DNA of 64,000 nt from positions 2,847,001-2,911,000 of the forward strand of contig CP075895.1 of the NCBI GenBank assembly GCA_018604165.1. The letters are read 5' to 3'. The DNA is from Chitinophagaceae bacterium LGM1. Its GTDB lineage: Bacteria > Bacteroidota > Bacteroidia > Chitinophagales > Chitinophagaceae. The translations under genes were made by a program, and so were the position numbers. A model generated the notes under the pieces. That model was given only the letters and a program-made list of their open reading frames with translations. It was not told the DNA's origin and made no database searches. Below are positions 52,424 through 60,485 of this stretch, one piece after another. Position 1 is the first letter of the stretch, and every line of letters begins with the position of its first letter.

Positions 52424-52810
52424 TTAATATGTATATATGCATTGCAGGCTATCCTGCGCGTTAAACGTGAAAGGGAACAGCAGTCTGTTACCATTCACCT
52501 GATAGTTTGTATGCAGGCTTTGTACAATGCCATTCAACATAACCATCAGCACGGGCGAAGCCGGGACGTATTGTAACAAAACAGAAGACTGACCATGCAC
52601 CTGCGCAAATGTTTCTGTATGCCAGTTCTGCGGATATATCGTTGCTCCGCTTCCGTTTATTTCACGGAAGCTGGAGAGGTTAAAAACATCCTCATGTCGC
52701 GGCAGCCATATCTCATCATTGACCGCATCACCCAGAAGGTGCAGGATTTCAAGCAGTGTAAAATCCTTGTATTGACCATTGCGTTGTGAGCGGAGTGAAA
52801 AAACAGACAT
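52424..52810 (-). CDS. Small protein with fibre-like C-terminal module
   Basis: This 128-residue protein ends with PVLMVMLNGIVQSLHTNYQV, then FPFTFNAQDSLQCIYTY: the same strand/turn plan as the end of the 284-aa spike-like protein and many phage fibre tips ('hNGhxQ...Y.h...h.F...D.h...Y'). The N-terminal half (MSVFSLRSQRNGQYKDFTLLE) is not recognised. It is separated by 44 bp from the spike-like gene and 54 bp from the peptidoglycan-binding membrane gene. It may be a second receptor-binding tip or a connector between spike and capsid. Confidence 0.55.
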   Translation of the reverse strand: MSVFSLRSQRNGQYKDFTLLEILHLLGDAVNDEIWLPRHEDVFNLSSFREINGSGATIYPQNWHTETFAQVHGQSSVLLQYVPASPVLMVMLNGIVQSLHTNYQVNGNRLLFPFTFNAQDSLQCIYTY

Positions 52811-52864
52811 CTTTTTATTATTTATCCTGCGTATTGTTTGTCAAATGAGCGTATGGTATAGGCG

Positions 52865-53542
52865 TCAGTATTGGGTCGTTGGTTTTTTTTGTAAGTACTT
52901 ATTGAGGCTTGCCGTACTTATCCATGCACGCCCTGTTTTTTTCAATAAGGCGGTTTCTGTATGTGTCCCGAAATCACTATCTGCTATCGGCTCGCCTCTT
53001 TTGGCAATACGCTTGTCTTTAAAGCCCAACCATTGCTGCAACCGGTATACATCCTTTCCCTTGCTCCCTTTCTTTAATACCGTGGTTGTAACGGTGTGGC
53101 TAACAGGCGAAACAAAAGGCTTTTGTCCTGGTTGCATGATGTTACGGTACTGTACTTCGCTCACTGTACTGATACGATATTGTCTGATAAGTGCCGCTTC
53201 CGTCCCATTGCCGAAAATGCCGTCAGCCGTTATACCTAATTTTTGCTGTATAGCTTTTATCCGCTGCCCCCTCATACCTTTACGAAGCGGAAAAGATTCA
53301 TTTACATTAGTCGCAGGTACTTGCGCTGCTGCACTGGCTGTCTGCCTGGCTGGGGGTACCATAGTGGTATCATCAACGATAACTGCTTCCTTGACAGGTG
53401 GCTGCACCACCATAGCAGCCGCCACACGTTTTGGCTGCAACAGGTATTGCAAACCGAAATAAGCAGCAGCAGCATAGACGATATACAGTACCGTATTATC
53501 TTTTTTTTCTGCTGCTTTTTCTTCAGTTATGATCGTATCCAA
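52865..53542 (-). CDS. Membrane protein with two peptidoglycan-binding domains
   Basis: This 225-residue protein has a membrane helix at about 18-35 (VLYIVYAAAAYFGLQYLL). Two PG_binding_1-type repeats follow: PLRKGMRGQRIKAIQQKLG...DGIFGNGTEAAL at ~87-130, and LKKGSKGKDVYRLQQWLG...DSDFGTHTETAL at ~150-205. The first also has the 'GxxVxxLQxxLG' pattern. Two such domains on a membrane anchor suggest a link between a membrane and the murein layer. It is related in plan to the 341-aa protein at 49578-50603. Confidence 0.75.
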   Translation of the reverse strand: MDTIITEEKAAEKKDNTVLYIVYAAAAYFGLQYLLQPKRVAAAMVVQPPVKEAVIVDDTTMVPPARQTASAAAQVPATNVNESFPLRKGMRGQRIKAIQQKLGITADGIFGNGTEAALIRQYRISTVSEVQYRNIMQPGQKPFVSPVSHTVTTTVLKKGSKGKDVYRLQQWLGFKDKRIAKRGEPIADSDFGTHTETALLKKTGRAWISTASLNKYLQKKPTTQY

Positions 53543-53584
53543 TCCTTAGTATTTTAAATGCGGTTTGTTTTTGTAACTATATAT

Positions 53585-54121
53585 TTATATAAACCGTATC
53601 GCTACCCCTTTGCGGGCATAGTTTTTATTAATGGATTGCTTCTGCCCCGTATTCAGGTTGGACACAATCGTTTGTATCAGGTCTTTGGGGCCTCCATCCG
53701 GCAAGATGCCGAACCAGGTCTCCTGCCGCCTTCCATAGTATTTGTATAGTAGGGCAAAGTCTGCATCATTGCCTACATAAGTCATGCAATACCTGGCATC
53801 TTCATGCGCATCACCAACTGCACTATATTGTGTATCCCTGTAAATGCGCTCCGCCAGTTGCGCCCAAAAACCTGCCGGCCTTGTAGGCTTCTGTTTCTTC
53901 GGCACTTCATTGACATAGCGTTCAATAGCTTCCTGTGATTGCTTTTCACTTCTGACCTGCTCGTCCGATTTCTTCAACTGCAAAGCCTGTGCTATTTCAT
54001 CGGCTGTCTGACCCGCACCCTTGATTATTTTTGATGCGAGGTAAACCGCTCCACCCGCCAGCAATATCATCGGCAGATTTTGAAGCAACTGTTCTTGTAG
54101 TTTAGAACCACTTCCCTGCAT
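53585..54121 (-). CDS. Membrane-anchored protein of the cassette
   Basis: This 178-residue protein has a hydrophobic helix near the N-terminus (LPMILLAGGAVYLASKIIKG, ~14-33) followed by a charged helical linker (ALQLKKSDEQVRSEKQSQEAI). The C-terminal globular part contains RFIYRDTQYS-like strands and a DFALLYKYYGRRQETWF segment; no enzyme motif was recognised. Glycine/alanine-rich short helices followed by basic residues recur in this operon and are typical of proteins of an internal viral membrane. It ends 42 bp before the start of the gene with two peptidoglycan-binding domains. Confidence 0.6.
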   Translation of the reverse strand: MQGSGSKLQEQLLQNLPMILLAGGAVYLASKIIKGAGQTADEIAQALQLKKSDEQVRSEKQSQEAIERYVNEVPKKQKPTRPAGFWAQLAERIYRDTQYSAVGDAHEDARYCMTYVGNDADFALLYKYYGRRQETWFGILPDGGPKDLIQTIVSNLNTGQKQSINKNYARKGVAIRFI

Positions 54122-54337
54122 CTACAGAAAAGTTTTAATCATGTTTCGGTTGGCAGGTGTTTGCAACTTGCGTGCCGCAGATTGCATTTCTTTCAACGAA
54201 AAATGCTGTACGAAACTCTGAATGGCTTCCTGCATAGCTGCCGCTTCTTCTTTACTGTCCGCTCCGACACGTATGGTAATATCAACTTGTTGTTGTTGCC
54301 TTGTTGTCGTTTTTGTATTCAGTATGGGTAATTTCAT
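54122..54337 (-). CDS. Very small helical protein
   Basis: This 71-residue protein starts inside the end of the 301-aa gene (56-bp overlap) and stops directly before the 178-aa membrane protein gene. The N-terminal segment is polar (TKTTTRQQQQVDITIRVGAD); the rest is a helical hairpin (SKEEAAAMQEAIQSFVQHFS). There is no hydrophobic segment. Clean spacing with the next gene and a compact amphipathic composition support it as real; no family is recognised. Confidence 0.5.
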   Translation of the reverse strand: MKLPILNTKTTTRQQQQVDITIRVGADSKEEAAAMQEAIQSFVQHFSLKEMQSAARKLQTPANRNMIKTFL

Positions 54338-55187
54338 TATTTGCTGTTATTTGGTTAAGTATTTGCTGAATGAGTGTTTTGTCTTTTTGTATTTCCACAA
54401 AAAGCAGGTAGAGGGTAGCTATTTCCTGCTGGCTCAGCTCTTCAGCCATATAGTCCCGCAGCATCCCTATCATCTGCTCCCGCTCATCTTTCGGCTCCTG
54501 TGCAGGTTCGTTCGTGAGGCTTGTTGCAGTACCCAACGCGGGTGCTGCTGCCGCCTCTTTCTCTTCTGTTCCTGCCAGCATACTGAGTATACCTGCACCA
54601 CCGAAAAATTTGGATATACCAGGCAAAGCCATACCGAGGATACGCATATAACTCTCTGTTGTTTCCTTGGCAGCAATGTCATGCTTCAGGTCAGCGTTGC
54701 GTGTCTCCAGTTCGGCAATCTGGTGTTGCATTTTCTGGTTTTCTTCCCGCAGCCGTTCATATTCTTCCCGTTGGCGCATTTCGGTCAGCCGCTTCTCCAC
54801 CAGGTTATTGACGTCCGCTTCACCCAACCCCTGAAAACCCGATTGCGGCGAGGGTATTTGTATCATGCGAACGGACGGTTCATCCTCACGTAGTAACTTA
54901 CCAACCGCAAACGTGTGCTCAAAGAGTTTTTCACTTGTCTCACTATTATGCCAGGTGACGGTAATACTGTCCGGCTGGCATACTTGGTAACGCCCGCAGA
55001 TAACCGTTGTAAAAGCTGTCAAAGATGTTTTATCCTTGCTCTCTGCAATCTTTTTACCCAGCTTATTGTACACAGCTGTAAAGGCAATCTGCTTATCGGA
55101 TAGGTTTTTCTCTCCTTTGAGCATTTTGACTACTTCACGGTTTTTATCAAAGAGCGCGCGCAGTTCCGGGAAATCACTTTGTGCCAT
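54282..55187 (-). CDS. Coiled-coil protein with central hydrophobic segment
   Basis: This 301-residue protein has an N-terminal mixed domain (~1-110). A heptad-rich coiled coil follows at ~130-190 (TEMRQREEYERLREENQKMQ and HQIAELETRNADLKHDI). Next comes a weakly hydrophobic glycine-rich segment (LGMALPGISKFFGGAGILSM, ~200-220) and a charged C-terminal helix. The arrangement resembles structural scaffolds or injection-tube proteins that dip into a membrane, but no family is recognised. It overlaps the 71-aa gene by 56 bp. Confidence 0.6.
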   Translation of the reverse strand: MAQSDFPELRALFDKNREVVKMLKGEKNLSDKQIAFTAVYNKLGKKIAESKDKTSLTAFTTVICGRYQVCQPDSITVTWHNSETSEKLFEHTFAVGKLLREDEPSVRMIQIPSPQSGFQGLGEADVNNLVEKRLTEMRQREEYERLREENQKMQHQIAELETRNADLKHDIAAKETTESYMRILGMALPGISKFFGGAGILSMLAGTEEKEAAAAPALGTATSLTNEPAQEPKDEREQMIGMLRDYMAEELSQQEIATLYLLFVEIQKDKTLIQQILNQITANNEITHTEYKNDNKATTTS

Positions 55188-55216
55188 GCTGTTGTTCTTA
55201 TTCGTTGAATTGTGTT

Positions 55217-55561
55217 TTATTTAACCAGTACCTGATAAAACAATGCCTGGCAGACATTACCTGTAAAAGATGCCGGTAACTCTATTTTTATCTTTCCGCT
55301 GAACTCCTCCATCGTATCATTGGTATGGGTTTCCAGCAAGGTAACATGCGTGTCACTGGTAATACGTGTTCCGACAGGCAGTTCATAGGCATTGACTAAA
55401 TACCAATATTGATTATATGCATCAAACTCCATGCTGTTGACCAGCACTTGCCCGTTATTGTCAGCAATACGTCGCACCACAACAGGCAACATCCTGGCAT
55501 ATGTAATTTCCATCCCTCTGCGCCGCATCTGCCGCTCTGCATAATCTTCTATATTAATCAT
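55217..55561 (-). CDS. Small beta-rich structural candidate
   Basis: This 114-residue protein has an N-terminal helix (DYAERQMRRRGMEITYARML) and then beta strands ending in SGKIKIELPASFTGNVCQALFYQVLVK. It overlaps the start of the capsid-like protein gene C (55554-55985) by 8 bp. The strand pattern and position fit a minor capsid or penton-like component, though it does not share the PN...EG-Y landmarks of its neighbours. No family is recognised. Confidence 0.55.
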   Translation of the reverse strand: MINIEDYAERQMRRRGMEITYARMLPVVVRRIADNNGQVLVNSMEFDAYNQYWYLVNAYELPVGTRITSDTHVTLLETHTNDTMEEFSGKIKIELPASFTGNVCQALFYQVLVK

Positions 55562-55985
55562 CCGATAAGGCTTTGAGGTAAATAGTTACGATGTAATTAC
55601 TCCACTTGTCCGTTATTGTCCCGTCTGCACGCTGGTAATCGGTTCCTGTAAAAACTTTATTTTCATAATGGCCGCTCAGCAGGCTACCGGGTATAATATC
55701 TATCTCTGTGTCCAGGTAGGCATCACTGGCTTCTGCACGGTTGTCAAAAGAGACATCTACATGACCCATGTGATAACTCCGGTTATTAAATTCCAGCGAC
55801 AGGTAACCGATTGCAGGCAGGTACGTATCCGCACTCATTAAATGCACACCCACTGAATGCACGACTTTCACACCCACCACACGGCGAATATGCCCTGGCA
55901 AGACCGTATAGATGTTCACCGGCGTTAGCGGCTGGCGAACTATCAATTGTATCGGATGGTGTATGACCCTTGTGCTGCCTGTCAT
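55554..55985 (-). CDS. Capsid-like beta-rich protein C
   Basis: This 143-residue protein is soluble and almost all beta. It shares landmarks with the neighbouring 154-aa and 195-aa proteins: a 'V-x-G-V-x-V' strand (VVGVKVVHS) where they have KGI-x-V/L-S; IGYLSLEFNNR matching GATLGFRLNN and GSTFGFRVN; LLSGHYEN matching SIEGRYTD and LEGIYTD; and a closing strand YIVTIYLK matching YDVVINIWL. It overlaps the 195-aa gene by one base. The shared order of landmarks suggests remote paralogy. A single jelly-roll capsid-type fold is the leading guess (inference). Confidence 0.55.
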   Translation of the reverse strand: MTGSTRVIHHPIQLIVRQPLTPVNIYTVLPGHIRRVVGVKVVHSVGVHLMSADTYLPAIGYLSLEFNNRSYHMGHVDVSFDNRAEASDAYLDTEIDIIPGSLLSGHYENKVFTGTDYQRADGTITDKWSNYIVTIYLKALSDD

Positions 55986-56572
55986 TATTTTGATAAATAC
56001 ATGGTTATTCTTACATCATAGGGATAATATACCTGTACAGGATTGGAAGGATCTGGTGACCCTGCTGCTCCACCGCTACTCAACCCGCCTCCGCCAGTGA
56101 ACACCCCGGTATTATCCGAAATCAAAATGGCATCCGCTATGACAGGGCTGTATGAAACAATGTCTTTACCCGACACAAATGTTTTCTTTATATTCACTTC
56201 TGCGGGTGGTATGACACCACCACCTGGGCTGTAACTGGTATTGCCCAGTAAAGCCTGTAACGCACTATCGGTATATATACCTTCCAGCTTGGAAGCCTGT
56301 AACGGGACAGGGGCTTCAAAGAACATCATACGCTGATTAGGCGGCACGTCATTACCGAATACCAGCAGGTGCGCTTCATGACTCTCATCCAGTATTTTTT
56401 TCTCGTTTACCCGAAAACCAAATGTGCTGCCAAACAATGCACTTTCATACCCTATCGACAATGCGATACCTTTCAGCAACGTATAGTCTTTATGGCTTTC
56501 TGCATTGAAGTATACACGCTGCCCCTTGTGGCTGATACGCAGGCTTACCTGTTGATACCTGAATCCCCTCAT
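55985..56572 (-). CDS. Capsid-like beta-rich protein B
   Basis: This 195-residue protein is clearly related to the 154-aa protein just upstream. LRISHKGQRVYFNAES matches LRVSGAGETIRFNAVC; KGIALSI matches KGIFVSL; GSTFGFRVNEKKILDESHEA matches GATLGFRLNNVEVLDDGHEV; PNQRMMFFEAP matches PNSKFFLFPEK; LEGIYTD matches IEGRYTD; and YPYDVRITMYL matches FPYDVVINIWL. A glycine/serine-rich insertion (GGGGLSSGGAAGS) near the end is specific to this copy. No signal or membrane segment is present. Tandem related capsid proteins are common in tailless icosahedral viruses. Confidence 0.65.
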   Translation of the reverse strand: MRGFRYQQVSLRISHKGQRVYFNAESHKDYTLLKGIALSIGYESALFGSTFGFRVNEKKILDESHEAHLLVFGNDVPPNQRMMFFEAPVPLQASKLEGIYTDSALQALLGNTSYSPGGGVIPPAEVNIKKTFVSGKDIVSYSPVIADAILISDNTGVFTGGGGLSSGGAAGSPDPSNPVQVYYPYDVRITMYLSK

Positions 56573-56582
56573 CGTTGCATCT

Positions 56583-57047
56583 TTAATCGTTCGTAAGCCA
56601 GATATTGATGACTACATCATAAGGAAATACAACACCGAAAGGATTGGTTGTGTACCCGGCAAGGGTTTTGAAATTGACTTTGCCCGGGTCGTAGACACCA
56701 CTATCCTCTCCGTTATCCACCAGTAAAGGATATTTACTACCGTCTGTATAACGTCCTTCAATACTGCCGCCGGCTGCTTCTATTTTTTCGGGAAACAGAA
56801 AAAACTTGCTGTTAGGTGCTACGCTATTATTTGCAGTGAGGTTTTTCACCTCATGCCCGTCATCCAATACTTCCACATTATTTAACCTGAAACCCAGGGT
56901 TGCACCCTGTACAGCTTTGTCCTGCGGAAGCGATACAAAAATACCTTTGATGTTGCGAAAACCACGGTCGCAAACGGCATTGAAACGAATGGTTTCCCCT
57001 GCACCTGATACCCGCAGGCGAATACGATGAAATTTATTATTCTTCAC
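56583..57047 (-). CDS. Capsid-like beta-rich protein A
   Basis: This is a 154-residue all-beta protein with no signal or membrane segment. It aligns across its length with the 195-aa protein downstream (see the landmarks listed there) and, more loosely, with the 236-aa protein upstream: APNSKFFLFP with IPNTSLEVFN, and SIEGRYTD with LVEGTYVLD. It lies 10 bp upstream of the 195-aa gene and 23 bp downstream of the 236-aa gene. Size, beta content and tandem paralogy fit a single jelly-roll capsid or penton-base protein; the fold is not demonstrated. Confidence 0.65.
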   Translation of the reverse strand: MKNNKFHRIRLRVSGAGETIRFNAVCDRGFRNIKGIFVSLPQDKAVQGATLGFRLNNVEVLDDGHEVKNLTANNSVAPNSKFFLFPEKIEAAGGSIEGRYTDGSKYPLLVDNGEDSGVYDPGKVNFKTLAGYTTNPFGVVFPYDVVINIWLTND

Positions 57048-57070
57048 TGGCTGGCGATGTGTGATAAACC

Positions 57071-57781
57071 CTATGCTTTTACAACAGTTGTTCCGATAAG
57101 TACTACTTTCAGATAAGCGTTCTGCGGCGCGTTAGTTCCCCATTCCAGGTTAAACTCAATGGTTTGCTGGTCACGTATCAACTTCGGATTATCCAATACA
57201 TAAGTGCCTTCTACGAGTTTGTTATTCCCTTTGGTATTGAATACTTCCAATGAAGTATTGGGAATAAGCACTGCACCATTGGCTTTAAATTCAAACTCAC
57301 CGTTACGGATGAAATCAGGCGTGATAGAGAAGTTAACATTGAGTGGCGAACCCGCCCCCTGATCGGAAACACCATACATCAGGCGGATGGCATGTAATAA
57401 AAAGAAAGCCCCTTTCTCCAGTTTCGCTGAACTGATATTGGTGTAGCCCACTGTTTTATTATCATCATCGCGAAGCATTTTTACCACTTTGCTGTTGGTA
57501 ATGTCTTTTACCGCATAATAGCTTATATCAACTGATTGCAACGATTTGCTGGCCAGACCTTTCTGAATATCACGCGGCAATAAATTGATGCGGCTTTCAA
57601 AATCACCCCGGCTGCCGCGTGCATTTTTCCCTGCACCTTGTTTGGCTATCTCTTTAGTCTTCCTGAAAAAACGGGCTTTTTCTTCTGCCGGTGCCTGCTC
57701 TACCGCACCGAGAAATTCTGCTTCATTCATTGCACCGAGCAGGTTGTACTCACTCTCGTTGATTTGACCTAATGTAAACAT
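57071..57781 (-). CDS. Candidate major capsid protein (236 aa, beta-rich)
   Basis: The N-terminal ~60 residues of this 236-residue protein are helical and charged (FLGAVEQAPAEEKARFFRKT), followed by a basic GKNARGSRGDFESRIN stretch. The remaining ~170 residues form a beta domain with GEFEFKANGAVLIPNTSLEV, KLVEGTYVLDN and the closing strand NAYLKVVLIGTTV. The beta domain shares PNT/S...F and EG-x-Y landmarks with the next three genes. It heads this group, is the largest of the four and has no membrane segment, as expected for a coat protein. I do not recognise a named capsid family; the call is inference from context. Confidence 0.5.
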   Translation of the reverse strand: MFTLGQINESEYNLLGAMNEAEFLGAVEQAPAEEKARFFRKTKEIAKQGAGKNARGSRGDFESRINLLPRDIQKGLASKSLQSVDISYYAVKDITNSKVVKMLRDDDNKTVGYTNISSAKLEKGAFFLLHAIRLMYGVSDQGAGSPLNVNFSITPDFIRNGEFEFKANGAVLIPNTSLEVFNTKGNNKLVEGTYVLDNPKLIRDQQTIEFNLEWGTNAPQNAYLKVVLIGTTVVKA

Positions 57782-57886
57782 GTTATCTTGTTTTATGCTT
57801 GTTTATATCCCTTTCCAGGCACAAGCGGTTAATAATGATTGTATTGTTACCGTAAAATGCAGTAAGGCATCAGCGTTGATAAACCC

Positions 57887-58516
57887 TTATAAAATTTCTA
57901 TATCGTCCTGACCGTATAGCTGGTCATGGTATGCTTCTGCCTCGCCTTGCAATGTTTCTTCTTCATTACCATATAAGGGTTCATCGGCACCACGCATATA
58001 ATTGACTTGTTGCGGATACACGCTCTCAGGCTCACCCATATAGGCAGGTGCATCTATATAATATCCTGATTGCCCGGCTGGCGGCTGCACATCACCGAGG
58101 TCGGGAAAGCCCATGCCTGATATGGGTGTCCGCTCATGGTATAGCCAGCGGTCATTGTTGGATACGGCTGCAACGGGTGTCAAACCTAATCCGTCACCGG
58201 CAAGGAAAGTAGCAGTCGGCATCAGTGTTTTGGCTGTTTTGTATGCACCCGCAATCGCTGCACCCTGAAGGATATTCTTCAGCATGGGTTGTTCCACTTT
58301 GGTAGCACCATACATAGCTCCCGCAGATACCGCTAGCGGCGGTAACATTTTTTTAAGCCCCTTTTGTGATGCATCCGCGGGGTCAATTTTAAGCATTTTG
58401 TTAGCCATGTTGATCGCCAGGTTGCCGATAACAAAACCGGCAACATTTTCAATCATGGGCTGTACCTGCTTCAGCACATCCTTCACGCCTGGTTTTGCAG
58501 TTGATGTATTTACCAT
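57887..58516 (-). CDS. Glycine/alanine-rich membrane protein
   Basis: The first half of this 209-residue protein is a series of small-residue helices (VAGFVIGNLAINMANKMLK, LPPLAVSAGAMYGATKVEQ, ILQGAAIAGAYKTAKTLMP), typical of proteins embedded in or lining a membrane. The second half is acidic and polar, with PPAGQSGYYIDAPAYMGEPE and an acidic tail. There is a 105-bp gap before the candidate capsid gene and 31 bp to the transglutaminase-like gene upstream. It resembles internal-membrane proteins of PRD1/PM2-type viruses in composition, not in recognisable sequence. Confidence 0.6.
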   Translation of the reverse strand: MVNTSTAKPGVKDVLKQVQPMIENVAGFVIGNLAINMANKMLKIDPADASQKGLKKMLPPLAVSAGAMYGATKVEQPMLKNILQGAAIAGAYKTAKTLMPTATFLAGDGLGLTPVAAVSNNDRWLYHERTPISGMGFPDLGDVQPPAGQSGYYIDAPAYMGEPESVYPQQVNYMRGADEPLYGNEEETLQGEAEAYHDQLYGQDDIEIL

Positions 58517-58547
58517 TGTACTTGTATTTATTGGGTTAAGAAATTAT

Positions 58548-60485
58548 TTATGCCAGTTGAAATATCTTTGTATGGGTCAACGGATGCCTGCTGCTAACTC
58601 CTTCGATATGGCCGCTTAACGGCCTGTTGACGGAAGGTGTTTCTCTTGCTGCCTTATCGGTATCGCTATCCAGTAATTTGTATACACCATATGCCAGTGC
58701 ACCTCCTAATGCAATACCCAGTATGGGATTGTTTTGTGCAAATTTGACCGCACCCGTAGCGATGTTGCCCAAACCATCTATGGCATCTTCTCCTGTTACC
58801 TCATCTGTGTTATCCGGATAAATCTGCCCTGTTACAACTGCATCATCGGGTTCATTAAAAACTACACCGTCATCTTCGGTTGCTTCCCCTTCTGTAGCAG
58901 ATATATCAATGGCTTCATCTTTTTTTACCAACCCGGTTTCACGCATGATACTTACTACCGCGGTAATCAGTGGTGTGGCAGAAGCTACGGCTGCTGCTAC
59001 CGGCACTGCACCTAATGCACCTAAGCCATTTAGCCTTCCCTGCCTGCTACTCAGTATCGCTTTTCGCAGGTTATCTTTCTTGCCGCCAACTTTTTCAAAC
59101 AGTCTTTCGACTTTTACAAGGGCTTTTTTCGTGCGCTCAATGACTGCCGGATTAATCCCTTTAGCCCTTGCCTGCTCCGGTGTAGCATATGCCCATTTCA
59201 ACCTGCTGGACATTTTACCGACATTCAGTTTCAATGCCAGCAGAAAACCGTTACGCGCTGCAATCGTTGCGGGGTTAAACCGCACCAAGCCCTTGCCTGT
59301 TTTTTTTAATCCCTGTCCGACTTTTTTGAAAAACGCTTTCTTTTTGGCTTTGGGCTGACGTGCCTGTTTTTTTTGAGTCCGCTGTTTTTGAGTCCGCTTC
59401 ACCCGACCCAGGTATATATCATTGTCCTCACCGGCGAGTATATCATCATCACCGTATAATTCATCATCACTCAACACCCCATCCAGGTTACCGAAGCCAT
59501 TCAACTGATCCAGTAATGCTTCATTGGCCATCAATTGTCCCAGTGCCTGCTCCCGCTTATCGGTAAACCAATATTGGATAGCATAATCCAGCATTTTTAG
59601 CAGTTCTTCGTGGTTATAACCTGCAACAAAAGAAGTAACCGGGTTTTCTGCAATGGCTTGCCTGGTAGCCAGCAGATAACGGTAAAGACCCTGCTCCAGT
59701 GCAGGGTCTCTTACCAACCCCTGTAAATATGTTTCGCCATCCAGGATACCCAACCCTTGTAAATCCACGCCGAATAGGGCTGCATGTAGTGCCGTATTAT
59801 TAGCAGCAGCAAGCTGCATTGCGTTCATTACTATTCTGCCGGTATCGTTTGCGGATGGCGAATGATTTTCTACGCCGCTTAATACAGCGATTTTTATTCC
59901 GTTTAAACTCATGGTATAATCCATCTTTTGCATAAAGGGCTTTTCATAGTTAAATTGCCCGAGCACGGCATCAACCGTATAATATGTTGCGCTGTCCGCT
60001 ATGGGTACAATTACATAGATATGCTGCCAGTGCGGCTGCGAATACCTTGTTATACGAAAACGATGTGGTATGCCAAGGTTACATAAAAGGGACGAACAGA
60101 AAATAGAGAAGCAATCACAGTCAATGCCTGTCAGGCGGTCATGCCATGCCCTTGCAGGACGGCGTAACTCTTCCAAACCCTGCGCATCCAGTTTATACTG
60201 GATATTATAATATAGAAACTCCCAAATATTTCGCAGGGTATCTTCCAAACGGCCTGCTTTCAATTTCTCCGCTATGGCTTTTGTATCATTGATATATTTC
60301 CAGACAACTGCTTCAATGACTTTCAACGTATCCTCGACTTCACCATTATCCATGACGATGGTATCCCTTACGTCAGCACCGCTGAACAGATGGTTGTATT
60401 GCGCACCATCGGTTCGCAATACGCGCTGCCCACTGCTGATTTCCGGGTCAGGATGATAATCCCTGTCAAAAATTTTCATCGTCAT
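58548..60485 (-). CDS. Transglutaminase-like protein with basic linker and membrane helices
   Basis: This 645-residue protein has a transglutaminase-like cysteine-peptidase fold at ~85-185: catalytic-type C123 in GIDCDCFSIF, H155 in HWQHIYVIV and D172 in TVDAVLG, with GIPHRFR in the expected place. A helical region follows (~230-350), then a strongly basic tract at ~370-400 (TQKQRTQKKQARQPKAKKKA). Two hydrophobic segments lie near the end (VPVAAAVASATPLITAVVSI, ILGIALGGALAYGVYKLL). It overlaps the LEA-like gene by 4 bp. It could crosslink or process particle proteins, or bind DNA through its basic tract while sitting in a membrane. The reaction is not known. Confidence 0.75.
   Translation of the reverse strand: MTMKIFDRDYHPDPEISSGQRVLRTDGAQYNHLFSGADVRDTIVMDNGEVEDTLKVIEAVVWKYINDTKAIAEKLKAGRLEDTLRNIWEFLYYNIQYKLDAQGLEELRRPARAWHDRLTGIDCDCFSIFCSSLLCNLGIPHRFRITRYSQPHWQHIYVIVPIADSATYYTVDAVLGQFNYEKPFMQKMDYTMSLNGIKIAVLSGVENHSPSANDTGRIVMNAMQLAAANNTALHAALFGVDLQGLGILDGETYLQGLVRDPALEQGLYRYLLATRQAIAENPVTSFVAGYNHEELLKMLDYAIQYWFTDKREQALGQLMANEALLDQLNGFGNLDGVLSDDELYGDDDILAGEDNDIYLGRVKRTQKQRTQKKQARQPKAKKKAFFKKVGQGLKKTGKGLVRFNPATIAARNGFLLALKLNVGKMSSRLKWAYATPEQARAKGINPAVIERTKKALVKVERLFEKVGGKKDNLRKAILSSRQGRLNGLGALGAVPVAAAVASATPLITAVVSIMRETGLVKKDEAIDISATEGEATEDDGVVFNEPDDAVVTGQIYPDNTDEVTGEDAIDGLGNIATGAVKFAQNNPILGIALGGALAYGVYKLLDSDTDKAARETPSVNRPLSGHIEGVSSRHPLTHTKIFQLA

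Noticed and set aside
49578-54121. Contractile-tail or gas-vesicle-like particle
   Set aside because: No sheath, tube, baseplate, VgrG/PAAR, LysM tape or GvpA-like protein is visible.
54222-54893. 223-codon plus-strand open frame rich in Cys and Phe
   Set aside because: Antisense to the 301-aa coiled-coil gene; the composition is what the complement of a Glu/Gln-rich coiled coil produces.
58909-59358. 149-codon plus-strand frame over the transglutaminase-like gene
   Set aside because: Antisense to the basic and membrane segments of the real gene; Phe/Leu/Pro-rich shadow.
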